From assembly GCA_001606155.1 (NCBI GenBank), contig LODT01000011.1, positions 496,001-560,000 on the forward strand: 64,000 nt of DNA, given 5' to 3'. Numbering within the stretch: the stretch's first letter is position 1; each line of letters begins with the position of its first letter. Made by a program: the position numbers and the translations under genes. Origin of the DNA: Tieghemostelium lacteum. Taxonomy: Eukaryota; Evosea; Eumycetozoa; Dictyosteliales; Raperosteliaceae. This document shows, in pieces, positions 47,480 through 61,400 of this stretch. Under the pieces are notes generated by a model. The model made no database searches. It saw only the letters and a list, made by a program, of their open reading frames with translations, and had not been told where the DNA came from.

Positions 47480-47790
47480 ATGGATTTAGCAAGTTTTGAG
47501 CAAAGAGCAATTAAAGCCGAATTAATTATAGAAGAGTTAAGTAAAAGAGTTGAGGCTTTAGAAAACTCTTTATTAAATAGTATGATAGTTAAACTTTTGA
47601 TAAATCTCTTTTAAACCGAGAAATATACTTACAGATGGACACAATAGGTACACATAAATATGAAGATAAATCTTCAGAAACAATCTCAAAAGACACTTAT
47701 AAAGCTTTAGTTAAAGAGAATGAAGATTTAAAGAAAACTTTAGAAAAACAAGAATACAGAATTAAACATTTAGTTGCAAATCTCAAATAA
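47480..47790 (+). CDS. Small coiled-coil protein
   Basis: An ATG at 47480 opens MDLASFEQRAIKAELIIEEL, then a heptad-type helix. A second open part ends at 47790 (YKALVKENEDLKKTLEKQEY). An intron joins them. Two phase-consistent models exist: donor GTATGA after 47579 with acceptor AATAG at 47647 (80 residues), or donor GTTAAA after 47587 with acceptor TTACAG at 47634 (87 residues). The product is almost all helical with leucine and charged heptads, as in small subunits of larger assemblies. I do not recognise the family. It converges with the RAMA-SET gene 109 bp away. Confidence 0.65.
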
Positions 47791-47899
47791 AAACAAAGTT
47801 GTAGTTTATATAATATATTAATAATAATAGTATAGAGAGTTTATATATTATAATAAATATGTATATATTATTTATTAAAAGAAGTATAGGTGGGTGAAT

Positions 47900-50800
47900 T
47901 CAATTTAGAAAACCTCTACAAATTGGTGTACCACAATGACAAGGTACTCTATTTTCATCAGGTTCCTGTTGAAAACAATAGTCATAGAGTATCTCTTGAT
48001 CTTTTTTAATATCTTTAATGGCAACAATGATGATTTTTTGAAGATTTCCAATGGTTACTATACGAGTTTTAGCATTGGGATCACAACTGTGATTTATAAA
48101 TCTAGCCCTGTTACCACGCTTGGTAGCATCAACTATACAGTCACTGTCCACACGAAACATAAAACAATCAATACCCTTGTCTTGGTATTGTTTTTCACGG
48201 ATATCTGCAATCTTTTGTCTAATAATCTCACCAATATACTCTGTAATGAAATCACCATCTTTTAGATCCCTCTTAGCAAATCCTCCATAAGAATGTATAC
48301 TAGACAGTTTAATATATATATTAGATTGCTTCGATTCCTGCATTTCATGATATATTTTGAGACCATTCGCAATTGATCTCTCAAATTGTACCACATTTAC
48401 TGATTTTGATAGACTCACTCTATTTTTCTTTTTTTGGACGTGTTTAATCAAAATTTTATCTTGAGAGGTTCCAAGTGCTCTTACAACCCCCAAAGGTTTT
48501 GATCTTGCACATCCAGTCTCTGTGTAGACATACTGTCTTTTGTAATTACTACAACGTCTTGACAGAGGCATATATTCAATAAATGAATGAACAAAAGGGT
48601 CAGTCAATCCAAAGAACCAATAGATATCCAATTTTAATGGTCTCTTTGTTGAACGAATCGTTGTGAATCTCTCTCTAAACTCTTGTCCCAGTTCCATTAT
48701 ATTCTGTGACTTTAAATTGAGTAAATAACTCTCCTGTTGCGTTGACTCGCTCCATTGTAAAACCTGTATATAAAAACAAGGTCTATCATTCTCATTGACA
48801 ATCTTACACAGATAATCAATACGTTCATTCATATCAAATAACGACCAATATTTCCTAATTGCTATGTATCCAACTGGAAATATCATATCTGTGCTATAAA
48901 ATTGGTCATTTTCGTATATAACCTCACCAATAGACTCCAGTCTTAAACTACCAATTTTCAACTTGTAATGATATTGAATATTTTCGTCATTACGATCCAA
49001 AGAAAACAGCGATATAAATCCATCTTTTATATCCAGTGGTTGACCTTGTGAATTGGATGGTGATGTTATCATATTTGATAATTTACCTTTAATATCCATT
49101 ACATTACCATATAATTGAATAACTCTGTTATTTTGAAATGGTTGAGTTGTGGAAGTGGGAGTGCAATGTTTACGACAATAAACTTTTCTATCAATTTGAT
49201 TTATATAGCATTTATCTGATAGTGCACATGGAAAATGAAAAGCAACTTTACATTCACAGCATTCCAAAGTTGCTCCTTTTTTCTTGCATGTAGAGCACTT
49301 GGTGAATTTTGATTTTTGGAGTATTTTCAAAGGGTTAATTAGAACATTTGAATCAGATCCACTGATAACTAAATCACTGGAGAAATATATACAATTCAAA
49401 TGTACCCATGAATCAATACCAAATGGTATGAGGCGACCTTCACATTTTGAAAGATCACCTTTTTTCAGACAAAGTACACAAGGTCTTTGATCAATGTCTT
49501 TGTCAACTTCCATTTTGTTGCCAAGTTGTCTTTCAATTTCGATTTCCTTGTAACAAGGACACTGTCTGGTGAGAATGTCAGATTTCAGTAAACAAGTCTT
49601 ATGGTATGGTCTATCACAATTAAAACAAGATAATAGTGTATCTTCATTATCAACTAGTCTATATTGGCACAATTCACATAGACGACATTGTGGACATCTC
49701 CAAACTTCAATATAATCTAAATTATCCTCTGGGATATTTACTCGCAAACAATAGTAATGGTAACCTTCACCACAATCATAGCAAAATAGTAATCTATCTT
49801 GATCAAATGAACCACAAATCTTACAAGATTCAAACCAAACGGAGTCATCATTTAGATAAGCAATCTATTCAATAGGGATATAGATTCGGGATGGAGGAAT
49901 TCAAATGATTTTTAAAAATAATAGTATAGGATAGAATAGAGATAAAGAAAGTAAAAAAAAAAATCAATATACTGAAGAATCATAACAGTTATAAAACTAA
50001 TAAATAGCTAAAAGGATGAGTGGGGAGTGTGATTGTGTATATAAATATTATAATATTTGTATTTTATGAGATATTTACTCTAACTGAACTACCATTATAA
50101 TAATTCATTTCTCCAATATTAATTTTACTTGAATTACCACTGGTGCTATTGTTTGCTGTTTCTTCAGTTTCCTCTTCTTCGGACGTAGTAGTTGATGATT
50201 TATCTTCTTGTCTTACATTTCTTAAATTGTCGTACGATAATGTTGATGTTGTAGTTGATGATGGTGATGATGATGTTGATGATGATTGGTGATGGAGGTG
50301 GTGATGAAGATGATTAATATTTTTTCCTTTAAACTTTTTTCTAACATTATTCTCTATATCGTAAAAATTAGATTCTCTACTCTCACCTATTCTCTCACTG
50401 ATAGTTGATGGTGTATTATTTTCTGATTTTCTCTTTTTATCATGTTGAGAGGTTTGAGAATACTGTTGTACTTGTTGTTGTTGTTGCTGTTGTTGTTGAG
50501 GATGTTTATAATCTTTTCGAGGTGAATTAATAAGATGTGATTGATGTTGTTGATAAAGTAGAGGTGAATTGGGATTGATATTTGGTTGTTGATATATTGG
50601 TAGTGGTGCGGTTGAGTTACTCTGTAGTGTTGTACTTTGAGCAAAAATAGGTGGGCTATTTAATACCGCCCTAGGGCTCTTTTGGAATGGTATGGTTGGA
50701 TAGGTATATGAATTAAGTGATGATTGAAGCATACCACTAATCTGTAATGAAGTGGGTTGTGAATTGTTTGATGTTGTTGTAGTTGTTGTAGTTGTTGGTG

Positions 50801-52149
50801 TATTATTACTGTTATTTGGTGATGATTGTGAATGAAGTTGTTGTTGTTGTTGTATTATATAATGAGGAATGGATGATTGAAGATGACTATGATCTTTATC
50901 ATCTAACATTGCTTCAATATGTTGAGGTGTAAGATTTGGTAAAGAATATAGAGGTGAGGGGTAGAGATTATAAGGTAGTGATAGAGTTGGGGTTATAGGT
51001 GTCAGAGGTATTTGACCAATATTAGCCTCAATCTCTGAATAATGGTAGCCATCGGGTGCTGAAATATGATCGATTATTGGTGAGTACTGTTGGTTATAAG
51101 CTTGTTGTTGTTGGTGGTGGTGATGGTGATGATGTTGTTGCTGTTGTTGTAAAATGTGTGGTGGTATTACCGATTGATGTTGTTGATATGGCGAATGAGC
51201 ATTACTGTTGGTTAGTCTTTCGTGGTTATTCGAACTTTTAAAAGTATTTGGATTATTATTACAAGTGTTATCATGATATGGACTGTGCGAATTCGATTGG
51301 TGATGATTATGATGAATATAATTGTTATTGTGATGTGATGATTGTTGATGAGGTGTAGGATGGTGATGATGATGATTATTCTGTTGATTAAAAGGTAGCA
51401 ATGGTATAGGTGGTTGAGATCCATCCATAACAGATGAATGAGGATATCCTGAAATGTGATAGGATGTATAAGATGGTAATGGTGCTTGTTGTATATGTGG
51501 ATGATGTGATGGGTGATGTGAAGGTATGTTATGTGCAGGTGTTATATTATATAAAATTGGAATAATAGAAGTTGTAGGTGAAGACGGTGTATTACTCTGC
51601 TGTAAATGGCTAAGAAATCCACCATGATGTACACCAGGTGGATGTAAATGATGATAATAATAAAAACTACTAGCTGGGTGACTATAATGACTCCCATTAT
51701 TACTGTTATTATTATTATTATTACTATTACTATTAGCAGCTGAGTTTTGGTGATAATGGAGATGATTTATAATTGTATTTTGTGAACTTGGTGAATCATG
51801 TGAGGAATTGGATGGTGATGATGCAGAAGAGGTTGGTGATACATTTTGTTGCTGTTGATAGTTATTAGGTAAAATATGTACTAGAGATTGAGAATTTTCT
51901 ATAGAAATATTATTACTATTATTATTATTATTTCTGTTATTCATAGAGGATTCGGATTTATGTTTAATTTTATTTTTTTTTCTGGTTGTTGTTGTTATTG
52001 TAGTGGTTGATGTGTGTTGTGGGGTAGTGGGTTCTGGTGTGTTTAGTTTTTTATTAGAATTTATATTATTATAGTCATCTGATTCTTCTTGGTTATGATT
52101 ATTATTATTATTGTTGTTACTAATATCTTCGTTTATATCTTCAATATCT

Positions 52150-52184
<35 letters not shown>

Positions 52185-52517
52185 GGATTTTTTTATGGGT
52201 GTGGTGATTCGAGGTGCAGTTGATTTACTGATTGTACCATTTACAGCCATTAAATATTCTCTTTTTAGATTGAGTAGAGGTATTCCATCTGGGGAGACTT
52301 TAACAGTACCCCATCCAGAACAATTATTTCCGCTAACTGTTCTCGTCCAATGTGTTGGATTGATATAAGAATTTCCATCAGTTGTAAGGATCTCTCCATT
52401 GACACTGATTTTGGCTAGATATTGAACACCTCTGTAATTGTATCTAACCTGCGTATTCACCGCCAACAATCCATAATTGATCAGATCCAACAATGAGACA
52501 TTGTGTTCACTAACCAT
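47900..52517 (-). CDS. Trithorax/KMT2-type histone methyltransferase with RAMA, PHD, FYR and SET domains
   Basis: I read exons 52517-50079 and 49864-47900 as one gene: the donor GTAAAT and the acceptor GAATAG are both phase 0, no start codon fits the second part alone, and its first PHD finger begins upstream of the shorter frame. The product has 1467 residues. Residues ~8-80 form a RAMA-like domain (LLDLINYGLLA ... VQYLAKISVNGEI ... NNCSGWGTV). A ~700-residue Asn/Gln/His/Ser region follows. Then come PHD fingers (CKICGSFDQDRLLFCYDCGEGYH and CFNCDRPYHKTC), an extended PHD (CVLCLKKGDLSKCEG ... FHFPCA), FYRN/FYRC (KIGSLRLESIGEVIY), SET with RFINHSCDPNA near residue 1401 and a post-SET cysteine cluster (CHCGTPICRG). 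The expected activity is histone H3K4 methylation. Joining the halves is an inference. Confidence 0.8.
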
Positions 52518-54630
52518 ACTTCTTATTGTTGTGTAATCTCTTCCTGTTTTTTTTTTTTATTTTTAGTTATGTGGGGGGAAAACACACACAAACACTAGAT
52601 GATCAATGGTAGGAAAAGATGGAGGGTGTGTACAATGAAGATATCTTTTCCTGATCTATCTAGAAATAAAAAAAAAAAAATAAATAAATATGGATTATTA
52701 GATTTTAAATTAATTTAAAATAAAATTATTATTAGAATAATGAAAAAAAAAAAAAAAAAAATAATAATATTGTTGTAAATAACAAGTAGGATATAGGGTG
52801 GGGCTGTTGTTGTTGCAGATGAAAATGATGATCAAATATGTAAATATGAAATCTGAAACAGAATATGTGATTAATGATGTATGCTATGAATGTTTGAAAT
52901 TTGAAAAGAGTGTGTGGGGTTGATTGATGACTGAAGCTTAGAGGGGAGATTTTAAAAATTTTTATGAAAAGAAAAAAAAAACAATATGATTATTGGGGAG
53001 GGAAATATTATAAAATGATCAATCAGATACAAGGGGAGGTTGTGATGTTATATGGTTTTTGATTGTATATATATAATGGTTTCTTTGAGACTGGTTTTAG
53101 GTTTTGGCCCAATCTATATTCATTGTCACTTTGTTATTGGAGGATGATGCTATTTTTAAAAAAAAAAGTGAAATATGTAATCTCTCTCTCCTCTCTCCCT
53201 GTACAGCGACTCTACTACTACTGTAAATTGTGTATTTGAAAATTTAAAAAAAGGAAATAAGGGATTAATAACAATGAAAGAAAAAGGAGTAAATGATTGC
53301 AAAAAAAAAAATCAAAAAACCCAACCAACTGATGCCAATTTGCTCAAAAAAGAAAGATTTTAACGAATGCAGTGTTTTTTGGTTTTTTGTGTTTTTGATG
53401 GATCTTGACTACACGGACCTTTAATTGGATAAGGACATTGACAAAAGTTAAAATAATACAACTATGGTTTTGTTCAATTGATTAAATGTATATATTACCC
53501 TTTTGATTCTATATTTTTTTTTTAATTTTTTTTTAAAATGTTTAGTTTTGGTGATAATAGATATTTATTCACTACTACAAGAGAGTGGAATGAAAAATTA
53601 TATTCTCCTACTTCTTTGGTGTGTTTTGAATATAATATGTATATATATTTTAAATGTTTTTACTGTGATTTCTGTGATAGCAACTTATTTATTTTGTTAA
53701 TAAATAGAGTGTCACTAGGGGGTACAGAAATGGTAGTTAGTACTGCATAATAATATTTGATTTACAATAACATCATTAAACTATTTTATAAATTTCGTTG
53801 GGACTACTTTAAATTTCATCTCAATAGTGTTTGTGGGTGTATGTCACTATCATTTAGATGGTGTACACATATAAAACAAAACTATATATTTTAGTTATTT
53901 TTTCAACAACTTGCTATTGAAATCAATACACACACACACAGATAACATTTATTCATAAAAATATGTATAGTGAAGAATTCTTTTTATATGTTGTGTATAG
54001 TAGATTTGACCCCCATTCACCACCATTTATATAAAAACACAATTTTCAACTCCAACACACTAAATCTAAGAGGGTGAAAATGAAAATTAAAAACACAGCT
54101 AAACTAAAATGTTTAAACAAAAAAGAAATCAATGAATTTTCATTATTATCATAGATCATTAATTTACCTTTTGTTTCTTTGTTTTATATATAACTATTAT
54201 TTAGTGTTAATTAATGATAGTCAGTGCAAAATAGTTTACTTTTACCTGTCTTTTGATAAGATTCTATAAAAAACCCTTAAATCTAAACAATTATAAAAAT
54301 CTCTTGAAATTTTTACTGTGAAATCTATAAATAACATAGATCCTGTCCTATTTGTAATCTCCATCTTAGTGATTAACTGATTTTTAGAAAGAAGAAACAG
54401 GAACTATTAGTCTTCTTATAATAATAATAAGGAGACTCCTAATTTAACGATTGATTTATTTCTTTTTAATTAATTTGTTATTGTGGTTTTAGTTTTTTCT
54501 GAATTGTAATGTGTTTTTTTACAAGTATCAATTACTTTTGTAAAACTCCTCTTCTCTTCTTTTGAAAAAAGGATTTTGGCGCTATGTGTGTTTTTAGATA
54601 TCTATTGTATTGATATTTTTCATACTATTA
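52518..54630. other. Long gene-poor region (2.1 kb)
   Basis: The longest stretch without a supported gene. It lies upstream of the RAMA-SET gene and downstream of FAM32A, both on the minus strand. It contains long A and T tracts (52668-52760), a pyrimidine-rich tract at 53179-53200 and a short open frame at 53539-53750 with no recognisable homology. A possible 5'-leader splice acceptor (poly-A then CAG at about 52545 on the minus strand) suggests a leader intron for the RAMA-SET gene. The dispersed repeat copy at 53764-53816 lies in it. Confidence 0.5.
53764..53816 (+). repeat. Dispersed repeat, copy 2
   Basis: Matches 17772-17823 in the same orientation (shared core ATAACATCATT ... TTTTATAAATTTCGTTG ... 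ACTACTTTAAATTT). The bases on both sides differ between copies. Confidence 0.7.
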
Positions 54631-54969
54631 TTAACCTGGACCAACTTTTGGAATATCATGATGTTCAGAAAGACTAGATAGATATTTATTGTAGTCTTCA
54701 ATCTTTTCTTTGTGAGATTTACCAATGATTTTACTGATTCTCTCAGCTTCTTTTCTCAATTGTTTTTCTTTATGCTTTCTTTGAGCATCAGTTAGATGAC
54801 TATCTCTAACTTCAATTCTAGGATTAAACTCTTCTTCCTCTACAGGCTCTTGTTGAATCTTTTTTATTATAGGTTTCTTTTTCTTTTTATTACTGTGGTT
54901 TGGTGTTAAAGGTACTGATGAGCCTTTTAATTTTAATTTACCACCAATAGTATTTGAATAAGATGACAT
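54631..54969 (-). CDS. FAM32A-family nuclear protein
   Basis: A single exon encodes 112 residues. It starts with the family hallmark GGKLKLKG, has a lysine-rich stretch, and ends with the conserved block around KIIGKSHKEKIEDYNKYL followed by LSEHHDIPKVGPG. This matches FAM32A in length, order and C-terminal EH-DIPKV motif. FAM32A is a small nuclear protein found in late spliceosomes in human cells, where its C-terminus helps exon ligation. It is head-to-head with PIG-A, 105 bp apart, so the two probably share a promoter region. Confidence 0.88.
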   Translation of the reverse strand: MSSYSNTIGGKLKLKGSSVPLTPNHSNKKKKKPIIKKIQQEPVEEEEFNPRIEVRDSHLTDAQRKHKEKQLRKEAERISKIIGKSHKEKIEDYNKYLSSLSEHHDIPKVGPG

Positions 54970-55074
54970 CTATATCAAAACAACAAACTAACAAATTAAA
55001 AAAAAACAAAAAAATTTTTCTTTTAATTTTATATTCAGTGTGTTTGAATCAGGTTCTAAAACACATTTCTTGAT

Positions 55075-56601
55075 ATGGAAAACCATAATTCACATAATAC
55101 AATTCAACAGATAGAAGATAGTACTATGAATACTAGTAACATAAGTTCTGGTGGAAATGAAAAGAGAACATATAATATAGCAATGGTATCCGATTTCTTC
55201 TTCCCCAATATGGGTGGTGTAGAAGAACATCTCTATCAATTGTCACAATGTTTGATTAAACGTGGTAACAAGGTTATAATCATTACACATTGCTATGGCG
55301 ACAGATTTGGAATTAGATATGTTACCAATGGTTTAAAAGTCTATTATATACCACAAGCACCATTTTATAATCAGTCATCGTTTCCCACATTATATTTTAC
55401 GTTTCCTCTCTTTAGAAAGATACTTTTGAGAGAGAAGATTGATATTGTACATTGCCATCAAGCATTTTCAACTCTGGCTCATGAAAGTATACTTCATGCC
55501 AGAACTATGGGTTATAACACATGTTTTACAGATCACTCACTATTCGGATTTGCAGATGCATCTTCTATACACATGAATAAGTTATTGAAATTTACACTAT
55601 CTGATATATCTCATGTCATATGTGTATCTAATACATCTAAAGAAAATACAGTGCTACGTGCACAATTGGAACCACATTTAGTATCTGTTATACCAAATGC
55701 TGTAGATACAACACAATTCACTCCAGATCCTTCAAAAAGAGATCCTGATAAAAGTAAGTTTTATCATAACCAATGTTTCAAAGAAGATTTTATTATTTGA
55801 AATCGTTAGGTTACTAATATAGAAATTTTAGTAAATATTGTAATTTTAAGTAGATTAGTATATAGAAAAGGTATAGATTTAATTATAGATATTATACCAA
55901 ATATATGCAAGAAATTCCCAAAAGCTCATTTTATAATTGGCGGTGATGGACCAAAAAGAGTTGAATTAGAAGAAATGAGAGAAAAGCATCAACTACACGA
56001 TAGAGTTGAATTATTAGGAAGTGTAAAACATTCAAATGTCAGAAATGTCTTGGTTCGTGGTGACATATTTTTAAATAGTTCATTAACAGAGGCATTTTGT
56101 ATTGCAATTGTGGAGGCTGCTTCATGCGGTCTCTATGTTGTCAGTACTAAAGTTGGTGGTGTTCCAGAAGTTCTTCCACCTCACATGATATCACTAGCTC
56201 AACCAAAATCAGATGATCTTGAAGAGAAACTTACTATGGCTATCAATAAACTACGTTATGTGCCAGTGGAGACTCATGAACAGGTTAAATCAATGTATGA
56301 TTGGAACGATGTAGCAAGACGTACAGAGGCAGTATATGATATAGTCTCAAAAACTCCAAAGGTTTCTCTACTGGAGAGACTAAAAAGATTTGTAGGATGT
56401 GGTTTGTGGGCTGGTAAATTAAATTGTTTGGTAGTAGGTTTAGATTATTTATTTTGGAGGTTTTTAGAATGGTACTCTCCTAGAGAGGATATTGATGAAG
56501 CTATAGATTTCCCATTAAATGACTATTTACAATTAAAGCATCAACAAAATTTAATCAAACAAGATCAAACTTCGTCTTCTTCTAATAATAATACAAAATA
56601 A
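55075..56601 (+). CDS. pigA: PIG-A, catalytic subunit of GPI-GlcNAc transferase
   Basis: Exons 55075-55753 and 55832-56601 (donor GTAAGT, acceptor TTTTAG) give 482 residues. It is a GT4-family glycosyltransferase: [20 protein letters not shown] at the start, [12 protein letters not shown] and [13 protein letters not shown] in the acceptor half, then [13 protein letters not shown] just after the junction, IGGDGPKR, and [15 protein letters not shown] with [12 protein letters not shown] for donor binding. A hydrophobic segment near the end ([18 protein letters not shown]) fits the single membrane anchor of PIG-A. The enzyme adds GlcNAc to phosphatidylinositol at the ER, the first step of GPI-anchor synthesis. 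The first ~35 residues are low complexity. Confidence 0.94.
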
Positions 56602-56864
56602 AATAAAAAAAAAAAAAGATTAATATTATTCTTTACACAATTACTATATATGGATGATTAAAAAAAATTATTATAATTATAATTATTAGAATTATTTGGA
56701 GGAAAGGGAGTGGGGAACTTATATACTGCGTTTTTTTTTGGTGGGTTTGTTATATTATATTATATTATTACTGTTTTGTTCTATTTACTATATATAAAGA
56801 TACAATTTTGGAAAAATACTAAAAAATGTTATACAAATAAAGAAAAGGGATATGATTATAAAGT

Positions 56865-58215
56865 TTAAGCTTGTTGATCTACGTTTTGAATACCACTATT
56901 CAATTGATCAGAAAAAGAAGAAGATGAATCAGCAGTAGAAGAAGAAGAAGATTTCTGATTGGAATGATGTTTTCTACGAGCTTCTTTCTTCTTTTTGATA
57001 ATGTCATTGTATAGTTTGTTTCTGTACTCTGTAATTGGAAGTTTCTGACTGTCATCAATAGGTATTTTGATGATACGATCACAGGATGGTTCATCATTTG
57101 GATTGTGGAATTGTGCGACGAATGGATGGTTAAGTGCCTCTTCAGCTGTTATTCTCTTATCTGGATTGAATTGTAAGAGTTTAGATAAGAGATCTAAAGC
57201 CTCTGGAGAGACATGAGGATACATATCAGAAAGTGAACGTGGGTTAGAAGGTGGTAGAGACTCTAACATGGTTGCTGCAAATGGTGAACGAATTGCTTCT
57301 ATATCTTCAGTTGAGGGTCTACCTGTAACCTCAATAATGAGATCCAATTGATTCATTGTTGAATTTCCAGGGAACATTGCTTTTCCACCTAAAAGTTCAC
57401 CCAAAATGCAACCAATAGACCACATATCAACTCCTTTGGTATACTTGGTTGATCCCAAAAGAATTTCAGGTGCTCTGTACCATCTGGTAGCAACATATTC
57501 AGTTAATACCGGATTGGCTTCTGTAATACTTTCCAACGATGTAATGGATCTTGCTAATCCAAAATCTCCAACTTTTACTAAACATTCTGAATTTAATAAT
57601 AAATTACTTGGCTAAATTCAAGTAAAATTAAATGTTTGAGTGGGGAAAGTGTGATATTTAAAATAAAATAGTGTGTGTTAGTGTTCACTCTATTATTAGG
57701 TTTAAATAGAAAGGTAAAGAAAGAAGGTGTGTGTAGGGTGTGTGTTATAATTTTTTTTCCCTCTCTACTGTGCAATAATATAAACAAAAGCATACCTTTA
57801 TATCACGATGTAAAACATTAGCAGAATGCATATATTTTAGGGCTTTAAGTAATTGATAGATTGTATATTGTTTATGAATATCCTCTAGAATATTAGCTCT
57901 GATTACAGCGTGTAAATCTGTTTCCATATATTCAAAAACCAAATAAATGTCTTTATCGTTGTCTGCTTTGAGTACATTTAACAATTTAATTATATTTTCG
58001 TGACCATTTAACTCCTGTAGGAACATAATCTCTCTAAAAGTTCTCTGTGCATCAGTGGCATTCTGAAAGGCATCAAAAATCTTTTTTAATGCAACAGTTT
58101 CTTTGGTTTTTTTGTCAATGGATCTCCAAACGACTCCATAGGCGCCTTTACCTAGTTTCTGCGAGACTTCATATTTTCTCAATACTCTCTTGTCTATATC
58201 TTCATTAGATGTCAT
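56865..58215 (-). CDS. erkB: MAP kinase ERK2 (ERK7/8-like), TEY class
   Basis: Exons 58215-57796 and 57611-56865 join in phase 0 and give 388 residues. The intron lies inside the catalytic loop, between HRDIK and PSNLLLN. All kinase landmarks are present: GKGAYG glycine loop, VALKK, HRDIKPSN, DFGLARS, the activation motif TEY (VLTEYVATRWYRAPE) and GVDMWSIGCILGE. The sequence is very close to D. discoideum erkB, including YVATRWYRAPEILLGSTKYTKG and the KLYNDIIKKKKE segment after the kinase core. ErkB acts in chemotactic and cAMP signalling in Dictyostelium. The tail after the kinase domain is short and Ser-rich. It is head-to-head with HEATR6. Confidence 0.95.
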
Positions 58216-58499
58216 TGTATTTTTTTGATTTTGGTATTTCTGTATTCTTATTTCTTTTTCCCTCTCTCTTTGTGTGATTTATCTCCTCTGTAATCAAAAA
58301 AATTAAAAAAAAAATAAAAAAAAAAAAAATAAAATAACCACTTTCCACTGAGTGTTTGTAAATCAATCCTATTTATTAATAAATCTAAGTTGATCACCAA
58401 AACTTATCACATTTATCTTATATTTTTTTTTCAATTTTTGCAAGTTTATTTATTTTTGGCAAATTTTCACCACAAAATTTACTTTATTAGTTTTACGAA

Positions 58500-61400
58500 A
58501 TGGAAGATAATGAATTATTTGAAAAGATAAATTTTCTTTCACTTAAACAACCAATTAACACCAACCACTATAATATCAATAATATCATTAGTAATATAAA
58601 TAATAATTTTTCTAATGTAGTTTCATTGACTAATAACAGTATCGCTACTGTAGCTCTACAACCACAACCTAACCACCAACCCTCCAATAATTCATCATCT
58701 AATAGTCTATTTCTAAATAATCCTCTAATTCAAAATTCACCTACATTTCACAATAACATACCTAATAAACCATCAGTTACACATAGTAATAAACATCAGA
58801 ATAGTAGTCATAAACAACAACCACATCAACATGGTATACCATTACCACATCACCACAGTCACCATAGTCCAACCATTATAGACTACAATCAAAGACAAAT
58901 TGAAGATATATTTCAATTGTTTAATGAATTCATTCAAAAGATACAGAATAAAACATTAGTTGTTCAACAAGAACATGAACAATACCTAATTAAACTATGT
59001 CAACTATTACCATTAAATGTAAATTATCATAAATTATCAACAACTGTAACTACTTCAACAATACCTACAACCAATATAACACCTCAACAACAACAACAAC
59101 CAGTTATAGGACTTTTTCATTTACCATTAAAACTATTTCAATTAATAGTTTTAATGACTAGAAGCAACCAAATATCATTTAGTGAACACCCAACAGATTT
59201 AGATTATATATTGAATTTTATATTACAAAATGTTCAATATCAATCTAGTAGTACATCGACACCTAATAATATAGTTTCAAATCAAAAACAGATTAACAGT
59301 AGCAATAGTAGTAATAATATAAATAATAGTGCTAGTAATATAAATCAAAATATAAATATAGGATTAAGAATTGAATCATTAAAGGCATTATCATCTATAC
59401 TCTATAACAATGGTCAATATATATCGACTAAAAACTATCCAGGACTAATAGAGAAGCTATTAGACTTGTGTAACTACCAAAACCCACTAATTGACCAGGA
59501 ATCCAAGAGATTGGCAACTATAGCACTTGGTAATTTGTGTGTGCAATGTGGTGTAAAACTTTCAAAATTCTATCAACAAATCTTTGAGAGACTATCTCAA
59601 AACTTAGAGAAACTAACTAGTCAGTTACTGAATAACGATAGATTTCACATTAAATTCACATGCTCTGTATTGAGATCTCTACAATTGGTAGCATCACAAA
59701 TTAAAGGTGTAATTGAACATCGTCCACAGTCACTATATAATATACTAAAGAAGCTAATGTTTTTTGGTATAAATCTATCTAGTTCCATATCATCAGTACT
59801 TATATACCAGTACCAATTTGATCAGATTTCTGATTACGATGATGACAATACCGATGAATCTAATAGTCATGACCAATCTAGTCTTCTCATTGGACATTCT
59901 GGTCGACCAAAAAGAATAGATACCGGTTTGAATTCAGATCAGGAATCATACGATGAGAGATTCAGTCTCTCCAAAGTCAGATATCTCACCATAAATCTCC
60001 TAACAACACTCGTTAAAAACTCACCAAAAGTTTTCTTTGGATATTGGAGTCTATTTCTGCCAAGTTCACCATTCCCATTAACACCAAGTCTCTTTACCTC
60101 TATCATTCATGATCCCGATCTAAAAGTTAAAATTGCTTCATTAAATTTCCTCTATAGTATCATTGATGGTAGTAAAGACTTTCTAGTAGCAGTTTCAATT
60201 AATCATAGTAATACCAATCATAGTAATAATAATAATAATAATAATAACCATCATAGTAGTAGTACAGGTGTAATATCAAATAACAAAGCTCCACAAACAT
60301 TTACATCATTTTCACAAAATCTCTCTACAATTTTAAAAGAGATTCATAGTGGGTTAATATTGATACTTGGACAAGATCCAATATCATGTTCATTTAGAGT
60401 ACATGTGTTGAGATGCATTACTACATTGATTAGTAATTGTCCTTATGATAGATTACCTAGTGGTTTAATTGGTAATTTATTTACGAGTGTTTCAACGGGA
60501 TCACAAGATACTGAACCTTCTATTCAGTTGATTAGTTTGACTGCTATTAAATTACTATTGGAGAGTCCAACACCAACACAACCTCATGAGTTATTACCTA
60601 TACTACAACAGAGTCATTCTCAACAGATACTATCAATGATTATTGAGATGCCTCTGCGCACCACTGAATTGGCAGATAGTATTAGATTAGAGGCTATACA
60701 AATCTATGGTGCTTTATCAAAATTCAATTTGGATATATTTCAATTACAAAGTACCAGAATATTTCAGGTACTATTGACACTTGTACATAGATTCACAGAG
60801 TTATCCGAACAGATTAAAATTCAAACTTTAAAGACTTTTGAAGAGATTTCCAAAAGCCTAAAAGATCATAATGGTACATCTCCACAACAACAACAGGTTG
60901 AAGAACAGTATTGGAAGTTGTTCTTTGAGATTCTTCAACAGTTAGTTAGTGACAGTATACCTCAAATTCGATCAGCAATATGCAATTGTTTATCTAATAT
61001 AACCAGTAGTAAATTTCAAACACTACCTATCAGCACACAACTTTTCTGTATATCTGTTATCATTGGTTTGATTTCAGATGAATCCCCACTTGTAAAAGCA
61101 TCAGCATGCAGATCAATTGGTATTCTAATTAAACTTGAATCTCTTCAAGATGACACATCATTTCTCTCCAAATCAGCATTGTGTCTTACCAAATCAATGA
61201 ACGATTCCAATATTAATGTTAAAATTAAAGCATGTTGGTCATTAGCAAATCTTTGTGATCATTTTGTAACTTTAAAGTAGGTAAACCTCTGAATTACAAT
61301 ATATTAACACTCAAAATCTAAATATTAATATTTTATTATATCAAAATATAGAACTACAAATCCTGAGATTTTTAATGATATACCAGAAGAAATATTTATA

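Noticed and set aside
53503-53750. Overlapping small open frames starting near 53503 and 53539
   Set aside because: No recognisable domain, no clear splice partner, and composition close to the surrounding AT-rich DNA. A short lineage-specific exon cannot be excluded.
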